Part shown: piece after piece, positions 1 through 9,362 of the stretch
Layout of the letters: every line of letters begins with the position of its first letter
Position numbering within the stretch: position 1 is the first letter of the stretch
From: Aurantiochytrium sp. KH105
Lineage: Eukaryota; Sar; Bigyra; Thraustochytrida; Thraustochytriidae
DNA: 64,000 bases
Direction: 5' to 3'
Assembly (NCBI GenBank): GCA_003116975.1
Contig: BGKB01000047.1
Location: 62,001-126,000 of the forward strand
Notes under the pieces: generated by a model
Databases searched by the model: none
Seen by the model: only the letters and a program-made list of their open reading frames with translations
Told to the model about the DNA's origin: nothing
Translations under genes and position numbers: made by a program

Positions 1-359
1 AGGGCCTCCACGTTCCGCGGGTCCTGCTGGATGAGCGCCCGAAGCGCCTTGAGCCGCTCCAGATCTCCCGCGCGGCTCTTTTCCTGCTCCTGCTCCATTT
101 CCTGCTCCTGCTCCATTTCCTGCTCCTGCTCCTGCTCCTCTGCGACTTTCGTTTCCTCCGTTTGCTGCAGCTTCAGCTCCAGCGCCAGCTTCCGCTCCAG
201 GTCTGCCCCTCCCTCCTGGCCTCGCGCCAGCTCGCCTTCGCGCAGCCGCTGCCGCTGCCGCTGCTGCTGCTCGGCCTGCTCGCACTTTGTCGCGCTTTTC
301 CTCTCCCAGCCTCGATCTCGGAGCGCCGCCACGAAGGCTGCCGCGGCGGCGTTGTCCAT
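1..359 (-). CDS. Coiled-coil, Glu/Gln-rich protein, N-terminal part only
   Basis: Reading leftwards from an ATG at 359-357, the minus strand stays open for about 119 codons to the window edge, so only the N-terminus is seen. It starts MDNAAAAAF and then becomes strongly charged and Gln/Glu-rich (QAEQQQRQRQRLREGEL, then repeated QEMEQEQ units). It ends near the edge with ERLKALRALIQQDPRNVEAL, which resembles the junction leading into a TPR or similar helical repeat. No stop or splice signal is needed. The regular heptad-like charge pattern suggests a coiled coil. I do not recognise the family. The repeated CTGCTC on the plus strand at about 85-140 encodes the QEQE tract. The reading frame is reasonably certain, the function is unknown. 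Confidence 0.6.
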   Translation of the reverse strand, partial: MDNAAAAAFVAALRDRGWERKSATKCEQAEQQQRQRQRLREGELARGQEGGADLERKLALELKLQQTEETKVAEEQEQEQEMEQEQEMEQEQEKSRAGDLERLKALRALIQQDPRNVEA

Positions 360-739
360 GGCCGCGACGCGCTGCGATCGATGCCGCTCTGCCGCTCCGC
401 GCGCCTCCCTCCGCCCCGCTCCACTCCGTTATGCCCGCGCTCGGCCGCCGCCTGCCCTCTGCTCTGCTCGGCCGCCGCGCCGCGGAGGACGGAGCTCGCG
501 CTCTCGGTTTGGTAACCCGCCGCCTAGTCGGCGACCTAGCTAGCCAGCTAGCCTAGGCGCTCTTGGAGCTTCGCCGAGCTCGGCCCGAGCTCGGCTCGCA
601 CGGGCCCCTCTCCTCCCTCCCCGCTCTGCTCTCTCGGCGCGGACCGCGCTCAGCCTGGCTGCCTCGAAGCGAGGCGCCTCGCAGCCCGTGGCGCGGAGAG
701 GACGCAAGAGGGCGCTCGCGCGTGGAAGGCATGCATGCG

Positions 740-755
740 TGCAGGCATGCCTGCA
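740..755. repeat. Perfect 16-base palindrome in an ATGC-rich tract
   Basis: TGCAGGCATGCCTGCA reads the same on both strands. It sits inside a longer alternating ATGC/TGCA tract (about 729-762). It could be a binding site or simple sequence; nothing here decides. Confidence 0.5.
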
Positions 756-974
756 TGCATATGTCCGTTTCACGCAGTTGTGAAGACGTGGGCGGCGCCT
801 AGGGGGTGCTAGGAGGCGAGATTCGGGGCGCGAGGCCTGCCCGCTGCCGCTGCTGGCGTGGCGGCTGAGGCTTCGCGACTTTACTCCCGCGCAGCGACCA
901 TCCGCGGGGCTTTTGTCTAAAGTTCCTGGTCGCGCGCTCTGACCCGCGCGCTCTGCCAGCGCTGCCGGCAGTGA

Positions 975-1034
975 GTGCAGTGCAGTGCAGTGCAGTGCAG
1001 TGCAGTGCAGTGCAGTGCAGTGCAATGCAGTGCA
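975..1034. repeat. Pentanucleotide microsatellite (TGCAG)n
   Basis: About twelve copies of TGCAG in tandem, with one variant unit (TGCAA) near 1021-1025. Because the unit is five bases long it cannot preserve a reading frame when copy number changes, which supports a non-coding location. Confidence 0.85.
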
Positions 1035-1543
1035 GACTGAGCTTGCTGGCTAGTTGCTGGAACCTGTGCGGCAACTTTGCGCCCTGGCTTGGCAACCTGG
1101 CTGGCTAGCTGCAGCAGCAGCTAACAAGAAGAACGCTGCCGATCAAGCTGGCAAGAACAAGATAAAGAACCTGAATGAAGAGCACGGGACGCGGACTCTG
1201 GTCGATGGAGGAGATGTGGAATTTGTCCAAAGAATAAAGAAAAAGGGAATGCGGTGGGCGGAGGGGCCGCGCGGATCAAGAATCACGCCCCCTCCGCGGC
1301 ACCCACCAGCTCTGTGAACCACGATAACTGCGAAATGTGCGGTAAACGCGACTGCGGCCCGCCCACGCCGCATGCCGCATGCCAGATGCCACATGCCGCG
1401 CGCCACATGCCGCACGCCACACGCCGGCCTTTTACTTACTTGCTTGCCTGCTATACGTGGTCGACATCTTCCAGACCGCCCGCTTGCCTACCCCATGCTG
1501 CCGGCCAGGTAGGACCACTCGCTTCCTTCAAGATCGAACGAAC

Positions 1544-1564
1544 GATCGATCGATCGATCGATCG
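1544..1564. repeat. (GATC)n simple repeat
   Basis: Five tandem GATC units, followed by further GATCGATC at about 1576-1583. The unit is itself a palindrome. Confidence 0.75.
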
Positions 1565-1662
1565 AACACATCAGCGATCGATCGGAGCGCTCAACGCCTT
1601 AGTCACCTAAAAAACAATTGGGGCCCCAAGAGAACTATAGGCTAAGCCTACTACTGCTAGCA

Positions 1663-1688
1663 GGCCTAGGCCTAGGCCTGGGCCTAGT
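1663..1688. repeat. AGGCCT/CCTAGG palindrome cluster
   Basis: Overlapping copies of GGCCTAGGCC with a related AGGCCTGGGCCTAG copy. The same short palindrome recurs in other spacers (6358-6371, 11873-11883, 24084-24093) and is not obvious inside genes. Confidence 0.5.
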
Positions 1689-1711
1689 GAATACGCCTAG
1701 GTCTAGTGTAC

Positions 1712-1731
1712 TTTTTTTTTTTTTTTTTTTT
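1712..1731. repeat. Poly-T run of 20
   Basis: An uninterrupted run of 20 T, ending in TACAG. It is an A/T homopolymer in otherwise GC-rich spacer; no element around it was recognised. Confidence 0.8.
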
Positions 1732-2090
1732 ACAGTGCGTGAGTTGAGGAGGCAGTGATGGCGCAAGCCCATCGAGGATCGCAATCATACATTCATTCAG
1801 ACACAGACAGACAGACTGCTGACAGACAGACTACGATCACCGTCGCCAGCCTGGGAAGCTCGTCGCTGCAGCTAGCTGCCCAGCGAAGGCTACGAGCCGG
1901 CGCGCGCGATCGCTAGAGAGAAGGAAGGGGGGGGGAAGAGGGAGCAAGACGGAAAGCCGCGCACGAAGATAAGACAGCACAGCGCGTCGCTTTGCGCGCA
2001 TCAAATCAAGCTCACGCCTCAAGCAACCCGTGCACACCGAGCGAACAGACGCAGAAACGTGTCCAGCCAGCTAGCTACTCTTCGTGAAAA

Positions 2091-3162
2091 ATGGGCCTGA
2101 TGGATACCCTCGCGTACGGGCTGGCCGGCGTTTGGCTGATGGCCTGGCTGTCGTACGCGATCCCGCAGCTCTATCTCAAATTCATGAAGCCGCAAAACCT
2201 CAAGGAAAAGTACAATGCGGAGTGTAAGTTTTAGCGTCTGTCTTGCTCGCATGACAAAACCTCGACACAGACCTACTAACATGCTTTTGCTCGTGATCTT
2301 GGTTCACATTACAACTTGATCTGCTTCGTTCGTCTCGACAGGGGCGCTCGTCACCGGCGGATCGACGGGCATCGGACGCGCCATCGTGGAGAAGCTTGCT
2401 GCTCAGGATCTCAACATTGTCGTGGTCGCCTTCCCCGACGCTCACTTGGATAAGGCAATCGAGGAGCTTACTGCCAAGTTCCCCAAGTGCAAGTTCATCA
2501 AGGTTGGCCTCAACCTCGCCGACCGCAATTTCATGGAAACCCTGGCCAAGGAGACCAAGGACATCAAGGTGAGCATCCTCATCAACAATGCTGGCTACAT
2601 CAAGACTGGCTTCTTCGCCGAGAGCGACTTCAAGGGTCAACTTGCCAACCACGATGTCAACGCCACGGCCGCGATGGAAATCACGCACCACTACGTCGAG
2701 ATCATGCGCGAGAACAAACTGCGTGGATGCGTCACTTTCACCTCTTCCCCTGCCGGTTTTATGGCCACGCCTTACACGGTTCTCTATGGCGCCACCAAGG
2801 CGTACCTGACGACCTTTGCGCAGAGCCTTGCCCCGGAGATCTACTCGGATGGCATCGACGTTGCCGTTCTGCACCCTTCGCCCGTTGCGTCCAACTTTTA
2901 CGATTCGGCGCATAAGATTGACGCCATTGCCTTTTTCAAGAGCACTGCCACGGGACCCGAGGTCCTGGCCGATATTCTGCTGGCCTCGGTCGGTCGCGTT
3001 GTCACCATTGACCAGGGTTACTACCCCGTGTGCGTCAAGCTCCTTCTCAAGATCATCGACGGCAACTTTATCGCTGACGCCGCGCGCCTCACGGCCTCGT
3101 ACCTTCCCGACTTTAAGAAGATGAAGGCCGACATTGCCGCTGCCAAGGCCAAGGCCAAGTAA
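2091..3162 (+). CDS. Membrane-anchored short-chain dehydrogenase, very-long-chain 3-oxoacyl-CoA reductase-like
   Basis: Two exons, 2091-2223 and 2342-3162, joined by a GTAAGT...CAG intron of 118 bases, give 317 residues. The first exon supplies a hydrophobic anchor at about residues 7-32. The join restores WALVTGG, placing the cofactor motif TGGSTGIG at about residues 49-56. NNAG and the catalytic Ser...YGATK pair follow, so all classical SDR elements are present. The overall plan matches HSD17B12/KCR-type enzymes, which reduce 3-oxoacyl-CoA in the ER elongation cycle using NADPH. The lysine-rich C-terminus (AKAKAK) fits ER retrieval but is not a strict KKXX. A steroid or other ketoacyl reductase role cannot be excluded. 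The family is secure; the elongase role is inferred. Confidence 0.88.
2224..2341 (+). other. Intron of the ketoacyl reductase-like gene
   Basis: The donor is GTAAGT and the acceptor CAG follows a pyrimidine-rich stretch. Removing it joins T to GG to make the Trp of WALVTGG and brings the anchor and the Rossmann motif into one frame. Confidence 0.85.
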
Positions 3163-3167
3163 AGAGA

Positions 3168-3173
3168 AATAAA
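3168..3173 (+). terminator. Polyadenylation signal AATAAA
   Basis: AATAAA lies 5 bases after the stop codon of the reductase gene, so the 3' UTR would be very short. Similar spacing recurs at other genes in this window. Confidence 0.5.
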
Positions 3174-3399
3174 CCTTGTTTGAGCTACCTCCTGATCACC
3201 AACTTGCCCTTTTTCTTGTTCCTTTCTGTGTGGGCTTTACGTGTGTGTGCGCGCGCGCAAAGACAAATGCATCGAACAACAAAGACAGAAACGAGAAAGA
3301 TAGGAACAAAAACCGACCTCAAACGTCCCTACGACCAATAAAGAAATTGTATAATCCTGCGCGATTTGTGATTCGCTTTTCTATGCCCTTTTTTTGGAT

Positions 3400-3417
3400 G
3401 GGGGGGGGGGGGGGGGG
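3400..3417. repeat. Poly-G run of 18
   Basis: Eighteen consecutive G bases. Such runs are prone to sequencing and replication slippage. Confidence 0.85.
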
Positions 3418-3870
3418 AGGGGAGAATTGCGAGAGAAAAGGAGAAACTAGAAAGAAGAAAGAAGAAAGAAAAGAAGCTCATACTTCTCGATTACCTTTTT
3501 TTCATATAAGTTCTTGTCCATGATTTTCTCAAACAAAACGAAAGATTGTGCAGGCTCTATCTTACCCTCTGATCCTTGCCTTTGTCATATTCTTGCAGCT
3601 TGAAAATTCTTTTCGAAAAGGAGGTCGGTCGTCTTTGAAAGCACTCTTTTGCGCACCTTGTCTTGATTTCACGACAGTGATGGTATCAAGCAGCCATTGG
3701 ACACCTTTCACTGACTGCGAAGTGACATCGCAAACGCGCCACGTAAACTCCCCTCTTGCAATACTACTTGAAGCATTGGCTGCAGCTGCTTACTACGTAA
3801 AAGTAAAAGTACACACCGTTTTGGTGAGTAAGAATACAATCGGTCCATTTATGATGGGGAGCGCGGATCG

Positions 3871-5355
3871 ATGACCAAGTCCCAGCCGGGACTGCAGGTC
3901 TTGCGAGTAGAAGGAATAGACGCCATGTCGAGCACGAGGCTACGCGAGGAGGCTCGCGCGCTATGCGCTGAGGTTGATGCGTCGCTCCTGGCCAAAAAGT
4001 GCGCGACGCAGGAGCGACTTGCAAACGATCGCGCGCGCATGGCCGCGGTGCTCGTGCTCGTGAAAAGGGAGAACCAAGAGCTCGCAGACTGGAGCGCAAG
4101 GGAGAAGAGCGGGCCGCTGGGCGCCAACTGCGGAGAGCCTCGCGCGGTAGATGGCCAGTGGACTTCTGCAAGCCTCGAGCATGCAATCGCACATACGAAA
4201 GAAATTGTGATTTCCAAGCCAGTCCCGAAGCAACGAAAACGTTGCCACTGGACCGAGGCGTACACGTACAGCGTTCGAAAGCGCGCATTACCCGCTGAGC
4301 ACTGTGATTTGAGCATCGAGCATCTTCAAAAGGCAATTCGCAAAGACCGCAAAGACGCGTCGCTCTACTATACAGTTGGTTTGCGTCACTGGGACAATCT
4401 ACGATTGCAGGACGCAGCGCAATGGTTCATGCGTGCCGTAGCTTGCGCAGAGTCAAATCGGGAGCTAAATAGCCCAGCCGTCATTAACAATAGCCTGCAC
4501 TTGAATTTCGAGGCCCACCTGGCCCTCGGATATGAACAACGCGAATCACTCGTCAAGTCCTCCAACTTTAGCATCGCAGCACAGGCCATGGAGTCTTGGC
4601 TAGATGTAGGCGCGTGGTCAAACGAGCAATTGCAAGAAGCTGATGCGACCCTGCACCTTGTCGAGGAGGCCTTGCGTCCCTTTCGTTACGAGGACCAAGA
4701 AGCCATTCTGCGTTCCGGCTCCCTCGGGAGTCTCGGCGATCTTCACGTACGGATTCTGTATCAGCGTATTGAGTATGGTGGATCCGCTACAGACACGTGT
4801 AAACAGCGTCTTGGTGAGCTTCTCGCAGAACGTCGTGAGTTCGCACAGGCCTGTAAAGTTCTTCACGACGCCTCAAGTGCAGATCGCGTTCAGCATCCTA
4901 GACTGCCTGCGCAAGCGCTGCGTGCGTATGAGCCTTGGAATGAGGTGACCTCGTACGCTTATGATCGCTTCGACGCAGTACCAGCACATCGCGAGCGGCG
5001 CCGTCGCAGAGAAAGACACAAGTCGCGATCTCTTTTGTGTGCAGGCCCCAGTGATCGGGATCGTCTCAACCAGGAACACAGCAACCGCGAAAGGTATCGC
5101 GCATTTGAGTCGCGTGTGATTGCTCATCACCACAACAACAGAGATACGACGTCACTAGAATCGAAGACCACAAGTGGCGACCTCGGACTCTTTTGTGTCG
5201 CTCGCGAGACCTTGCGCAACGATGACGATACAGCTTTTGCATGTGCGAACGAAGCACAGGGCATGTTCAAGGAGGAGGTGCGCTCGCGTGCGTCACGCGT
5301 CGCCTTGGCGAGGGATCATGAGATACCAGCACTGGAGTCGTCGACGTTTCCATGA
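3871..5355 (+). CDS. Unknown protein with TPR-like helical segment
   Basis: A single open frame of 494 codons from ATG 3871; a second in-frame ATG at 3925 (MSSTRLREE) is an equally plausible start. The first part is a charged alpha-helical segment (LREEARALCAEVDASLL). At about residues 146-195 there are two TPR-like helix pairs, with signatures SIEHLQKAIRKDRKDASLYY and DAAQWFMRAVACAES. The last third is Arg/Ser/His-rich and looks disordered. I do not recognise the family. TPR proteins usually scaffold complexes, and the flagellar genes nearby make an axonemal role conceivable, but nothing here shows it. AATAAA follows the stop. Confidence 0.7.
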   Translation: MTKSQPGLQVLRVEGIDAMSSTRLREEARALCAEVDASLLAKKCATQERLANDRARMAAVLVLVKRENQELADWSAREKSGPLGANCGEPRAVDGQWTSASLEHAIAHTKEIVISKPVPKQRKRCHWTEAYTYSVRKRALPAEHCDLSIEHLQKAIRKDRKDASLYYTVGLRHWDNLRLQDAAQWFMRAVACAESNRELNSPAVINNSLHLNFEAHLALGYEQRESLVKSSNFSIAAQAMESWLDVGAWSNEQLQEADATLHLVEEALRPFRYEDQEAILRSGSLGSLGDLHVRILYQRIEYGGSATDTCKQRLGELLAERREFAQACKVLHDASSADRVQHPRLPAQALRAYEPWNEVTSYAYDRFDAVPAHRERRRRRERHKSRSLLCAGPSDRDRLNQEHSNRERYRAFESRVIAHHHNNRDTTSLESKTTSGDLGLFCVARETLRNDDDTAFACANEAQGMFKEEVRSRASRVALARDHEIPALESSTFP

Positions 5356-5404
5356 TTTCTGGAAAATGACGCGACGGACCACCTGAGACCAATTGTACAA
5401 AGAA

Positions 5405-5410
5405 AATAAA
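5405..5410 (+). terminator. Polyadenylation signal AATAAA
   Basis: AATAAA about 50 bases after the stop of the TPR-like gene. It lies just before the end of the convergent ABM gene, so the two transcripts probably end back to back or overlap. Confidence 0.45.
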
Positions 5411-5464
5411 AGAATGCGTAAGCTTTTATGCTGTACTTTTGCCTCGAGAAAGTATGTTTCTGCA

Positions 5465-6026
5465 CTACAGCAGAAAGACCTCCTCCTTGGCCTTGCGCAA
5501 AATGCGGTAGCTCGCGGGTTCTTGCAGGGTTTCGTTGAGTTCGCTCATGATGTTCTTGTAAAACGGCGTGTCGAACCACCGATTCAGGTGCTTCATGCTC
5601 TCCCATTCCGTGAGAATCAGATACGAGGACGGCTTGGCCACATCCTTGAGGATCTCGCCCCTGTTGCAATAATAACGCAACCTATTGTGAGTCTCCAGCT
5701 TGGCTTTTTGATTTTTTGTATAAGTTTCATGCGACGCGTTTTGTTTGCTTTTGGACTTACTTGACAAAACCAGGCTGGTTGCGCACGTTCCGCTCAACGT
5801 TGAGCATGAGGGTACGGACTGCCTTCTCTGTGTTGCCAGTGGCGCCCGCGTCCCGTCAGTCGTGCTCTTCCTTGCCCGCAGACGCGCTGCCAGTGCTGGC
5901 CCATTTGGGACCTGTTCACGACGCGGGTCTCTTGCCCTCCCTCTTCTTCGAGGTCTTCGCCGCGGGACACATACCTTTGCCAGGGACCATGAGACGCTCG
6001 CTGAGCACGCGGACGCGCCCCGCCAT
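5465..6026 (-). CDS. ABM-domain (dimeric alpha/beta barrel) monooxygenase-like protein, three exons
   Basis: Exons on the minus strand are 6026-5975, 5827-5761 and 5660-5465, with GTATGT...CAG and GTAAGT...CAG introns. Together they give 104 residues with all phases matching. The protein begins MAGRVRVLSERLMVPGKEKA. It continues through NQPGFVKGEILKD and SSYLILTEWESMKHLNRWFD to ILRKAKEEVFLL. This is the usual length and layout of an antibiotic-biosynthesis-monooxygenase (ABM) domain: a GF/Y...E core, then Y-hhh-EW and a final strand. Members act as small dimeric heme- or quinone-modifying oxygenases or have unknown substrates. The catalytic chemistry here cannot be read from sequence. No single open frame shows the whole protein because of the introns. 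Confidence 0.85.
5661..5760 (-). other. Intron 2 of the ABM gene
   Basis: On the minus strand it starts GTAAGT and ends GCAACAG. Splicing joins GTC AA to G GGC, giving FVKGEILKD across the junction. Confidence 0.8.
5828..5974 (-). other. Intron 1 of the ABM gene
   Basis: On the minus strand it starts GTATGT and ends CAACACAG. Splicing joins AAA G to AG AAG, giving PGKEKAVRT across the junction. Confidence 0.8.
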
Positions 6027-6537
6027 CGTGCCACTCGCCTCCTCGCTGTTCCGTCCGCGCGTCGCCTGCTCAAGACGCCAAGATCGATAAAGCGGTCTGC
6101 TGCTCTGCGAGACGCGGGCGGGCGTCTTGCGAGAAGTTTTATTCTTCTCGTACTGCTTTTGGGGGCCTTATTTGGGGCCCCGCCCAAAGGGAGGACACGG
6201 ACTTTGTGCGCCCAGACCAACTTGGCCAAAGAGCAAGCTAGCAAACGATAAAGCAACCAGCAAGCGAGCGAGCGGTCAAAAAGCAAACCTCGATGACGAG
6301 AATGGGACAAGGCTGGCTAATGTTCTCCGTGCATGTGCTTGTGTGCGTTCCCGCTGCTAGGCCTAGGCCTACACATCGCATAGTCTGTCGCCCGAAGCAC
6401 AGTTCTCGCAATCGATTTCATGGCAATTACCGTCTACGCCTACCTACTAGGCCCTACTAACATGTATAAGCCTGGCATAAATAACTGGGACTGCAAGAAC
6501 GAGGAGGTGAGCAAACGTGAACTACAAAGAGGTGACG
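6027..6537. other. Intergenic spacer between divergent genes
   Basis: About 0.5 kb separating the ABM gene (minus) from the ABHD18-like gene (plus), so likely a shared promoter region. It contains TAGGCCTAGGCCTA at 6358-6371 and GGGGCCCCGCCC at about 6174-6185, which could be protein-binding sites. No gene seen. Confidence 0.5.
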
Positions 6538-7656
6538 ATGAGCGCGGTCCTTGGGTTCGCTGGCGGACTGCTAGACCTGGGGTTTGGGCACGTGCACAGC
6601 AACAAGCTGCTCGAGAAAGGATGGGGCGAGGAGATCTTGAGCCTCGAAGCCGACCTCAACGACTTGCTCGTGGGTGAGGGGTCGGTCCCCTTGCGTGACA
6701 TCCACGACTTCTCCTACACAAACGAAGGAGAGCCTGTCCAGGTGGCCAAGTTTTCGTCGCCATGCGCAGAGTGGCTTCCTGAGGAGAGCAAGACAGGCTA
6801 CGCTGCAGTCGTAAAACCACCAGCCAACGTCCCTCTGCGCGCAGCCGTTGTTCTCATCCCCGCGACCGGAGACGTAGGTTTTTCGGCGCGTGTAAAACAG
6901 GTTGCCCAGCCCCTCGCGAGTGTCGGCGTGGCCTCAATCTTACCACAGGTCCCGTACTACGGACGTCGCAAGCCGCAAGACCAGAAATCTATTTACGTGA
7001 GAACCTTTGGGGAGTTTCTGATGCAGACAACAGCCACAATTGTTGAAGCGGCAAAACTTGCGAAACTCGCTGCAGCACTTTTCCCCGACGTTCCCCTGGG
7101 CTTGGCCGGAACCAGCGCTGGTGGCGGCTATGGTATGGCCGCATACCCTTCATTGCTTCGCGAACTTGAGACCGTCGGCGAGGAGAGATCTATTGTAATT
7201 TGTACGCACGTTTCCACGTCGCGCCACATGCCTATGCTGACAAGCGTCTTTGGCGACCTCTGCGACTTTGATGGACTTGTTGACAAAGACAAACCCGGAG
7301 TGGAAACAGTCACATCTGCGAGGGCTCGAGTTCGTTCAATTCTTGAGCACCGCGGTGTTGAGCGCTACTTTCGTATTCTTGGGTCATCGTTTTCTCCAAA
7401 GGATGCTGCCTACACTTGCGTGTTGGCCAAGCACGATCGCTGTGTTGTTCCTGAAGAAGCCATGATTCTCCCTCAGGTTCTCACGCCCTACGTCAATAAA
7501 ACTCGCGTTGTCCAAGTCAACGGCGGTCATCTTACCAGCATTATGCGAACGTCCAAGGTCCTACCGAACAATATACTCGAGACCTTTGGTATGCTCAAGG
7601 CCGCCCCGAGCTTTGCAAAGCTTGCTGTGCGGGGACTTCGTCAGTGCCGGCGGTAG
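6538..7656 (+). CDS. ABHD18: ABHD18-family alpha/beta hydrolase
   Basis: From ATG 6538 the protein has 372 residues; the frame is open 21 bases further up but only through a GTG. It matches the ABHD18 (DUF2048) plan along its length. It has KLLEKGWG near the start, then KFSSPCAEWLP, VVLIPATGDVGF and the family hallmark PYYGRRKPQDQ. The nucleophile elbow LAGTSAGGGYGMAA follows, and a late GGHL histidine. The inferred triad is the Ser of GTSAGG, an acid in the later region and the His of GGHL. The family is known as lipid hydrolases, with recent work pointing to mitochondrial cardiolipin deacylation (recalled, not checked). No clear signal peptide is visible. The first ~20 residues are hydrophobic and glycine-rich. 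Confidence 0.85.
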   Translation: MSAVLGFAGGLLDLGFGHVHSNKLLEKGWGEEILSLEADLNDLLVGEGSVPLRDIHDFSYTNEGEPVQVAKFSSPCAEWLPEESKTGYAAVVKPPANVPLRAAVVLIPATGDVGFSARVKQVAQPLASVGVASILPQVPYYGRRKPQDQKSIYVRTFGEFLMQTTATIVEAAKLAKLAAALFPDVPLGLAGTSAGGGYGMAAYPSLLRELETVGEERSIVICTHVSTSRHMPMLTSVFGDLCDFDGLVDKDKPGVETVTSARARVRSILEHRGVERYFRILGSSFSPKDAAYTCVLAKHDRCVVPEEAMILPQVLTPYVNKTRVVQVNGGHLTSIMRTSKVLPNNILETFGMLKAAPSFAKLAVRGLRQCRR

Positions 7657-7736
7657 GCTTCGTAACGATCGAATGAAGAGAACCAGACGGTATCGAAGTA
7701 AGTGAATGAATAAGAAAGATGATTTTCAAGATGACC

Positions 7737-9035
7737 CTATTTGGCGATCGCAGGAAGACTATGCACAGAAGAATGATGCGGCCTCGATGGAGACGCAATG
7801 AGGGTAGGAGTCGGGACTGCACTGCTTTCGACAATTGCAGACTCTCGCTCCGATTCTGCGTCTCGCTTTGGGGAAACAAGTTTATGATGTTGACCATTAT
7901 AACGCTTGCGAGGAGACACGCTTCGCTGCGGAGCTGCAGAAACACTTGAGCCGCCTATGTTCCCTGTCGGGATGCACACTCTTAGTTTCGCATCATTACC
8001 GTCGGTTGCGCCTAGCCCTGGGGGCAAATCGTCGTTGCTCTCGTCTTTTCCGTCTCCTTTGTCTTTTCCGTCGTTTCCATGCTTTCCTTCTTGTATTGCA
8101 GCAACGCTGGTGTCATCGTATTCCTCGCTGCTCTTGCATTCCGGATCGCACTGTACGTCACCTGCAAGGCTCGCGTCTTCGTCTTCAACGTAACGTGCGA
8201 CTACATCGGCCAAGCTTTCTTGGAGGTCCGCGCAGATTGAATCCCAAGCCACGGCACTGACACGTTCTGCCGTCTCCCGTGCGCAGTGCGGGCCCGCGTC
8301 GAGAATACGGAGCGCTACGGCCTCAAGACTAGCGGCGGCATCTGATTCATTGCTTTCAACGCAATCGGTGAGCTCGTCGAGCACCTGATCGACAAGAAGA
8401 TCGCCAGCGGAAGAGGAAGGAACAAAGAGAAACTCTGTCAGGCCCTTGTCGAGAAGAAGCTCCACTGCATCCAGACTTCCAGTGATGGCCGCAAAGTGGA
8501 GGGCGCTCTCATTCGATGCGGTTTGGCATCGTAAGCAGCAGCCACGCGAAATGAGAAGCTGCATGGTCGAAACGTCGTTTAAAGAAGCAGCAATAGCAAG
8601 AGGAAACTCGCTACGCTGATTTGTTTTTCGCACGTTCAAGATGGCCATCGACTTTTCTGGAAACGCAGCACAATACTCGTCAAGAACGACGTCTGCTTTG
8701 TGCGTGTCACCGTCCTCCACAGCACTCATGAGTCGCTCTGCGAGCTCTTTTTCGCGGCCGCAAAGGAGAGCTGGCCATCCGTCAAAAACAGACTCATCCG
8801 TCAGCGCCTTGCTTGCGTCAGGCTCGCCGGACACTTCGTCCATCGCTTGTTTGCAGAGACGCGCGAGGTCATCGTCTGCGTTGGTCTCCACTGTTTCTTC
8901 CTGGCTCGTTGATGCTGTATTGCTTGAACGCTTGTTTTCAGGATTTGCTTTTTGCATGCACGCGCAGCGTCCTTCTGCGTCCCGCTTGCAGCCTTCGTCG
9001 CGCACAGCGAACCCCGTCTCGTGAGGAGAACTCAT
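7737..9035 (-). CDS. Ankyrin-repeat protein with disordered tails
   Basis: A single frame of 432 residues from ATG 9035. The N-terminus is polar. At about residues 140-210 there are ankyrin-type units, with FPLAIAASLNDVSTMQLLIS followed by ESALHFAAITGSLDAVELLL. The C-terminal half is acidic and then Ser/Pro/Arg-rich (SVSPRKRYNG, LVSPKRDAE), probably disordered and perhaps phosphorylated at SP sites. Ankyrin repeats bind proteins, and no catalytic domain is seen. Function is unknown. It is convergent with the ABHD18-like gene, with only about 80 bases between stops. Confidence 0.75.
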   Translation of the reverse strand: MSSPHETGFAVRDEGCKRDAEGRCACMQKANPENKRSSNTASTSQEETVETNADDDLARLCKQAMDEVSGEPDASKALTDESVFDGWPALLCGREKELAERLMSAVEDGDTHKADVVLDEYCAAFPEKSMAILNVRKTNQRSEFPLAIAASLNDVSTMQLLISRGCCLRCQTASNESALHFAAITGSLDAVELLLDKGLTEFLFVPSSSAGDLLVDQVLDELTDCVESNESDAAASLEAVALRILDAGPHCARETAERVSAVAWDSICADLQESLADVVARYVEDEDASLAGDVQCDPECKSSEEYDDTSVAAIQEGKHGNDGKDKGDGKDESNDDLPPGLGATDGNDAKLRVCIPTGNIGGSSVSAAPQRSVSPRKRYNGQHHKLVSPKRDAESERESAIVESSAVPTPTLIASPSRPHHSSVHSLPAIAK

Positions 9036-9362
9036 GACGGCTGCGCTGCACAGGCTCGCCCCGCGGGTCCGGCGTCTGCAGGGCCGCAGCGACGGCGTCC
9101 AAAGACTCGAATGTCCTTGCGTGCTTTGCCCATTGTGATTTATCCGTTCACCATCTGATGGACTTGGGGCCTCTACGATCTTCTTCTCTTCATAACAGGG
9201 ACAATCAACCTTTTACTCATTCGGGTGACGGTGCGCCAGAGCGCACGCACGCAACAAGAAACCTGAACTGCCGGCCGCCCAAATTCACATTTGCTTCGTC
9301 AGAGAGCTTGCTAGCTCGCGCCCAGCGAAAGCGGGAAGCGCAGACGCAGAGGGCGCCGCGCA
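9036..9362. other. Short divergent promoter region
   Basis: 327 bases between the ankyrin gene (minus) and the LRR gene (plus). No gene and no clear TATA element seen. Confidence 0.45.

Larger units (their letters stand above)
360..2090. other. Intergenic spacer, repeat-rich, no gene seen
   Basis: About 1.7 kb between two divergent genes. All reading frames here are arginine/serine/alanine-rich or repeat-driven and look non-coding. It holds several simple repeats and palindromes listed separately, plus CAGA-type repeats at about 1799-1830. It probably contains the promoters of both flanking genes. I see no clear TATA box. Confidence 0.6.
3163..3870. other. Intergenic spacer, no gene seen
   Basis: About 0.7 kb, less GC-rich than the genes, with GA-rich stretches (about 3421-3476) and a long G run. 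No convincing coding frame or RNA gene was found. Confidence 0.55.

Noticed and set aside
540-1095. Minus-strand frames with HCTALHCTALHCTAL repeats
   Set aside because: The repeat peptide is simply the translation of the TGCAG microsatellite.
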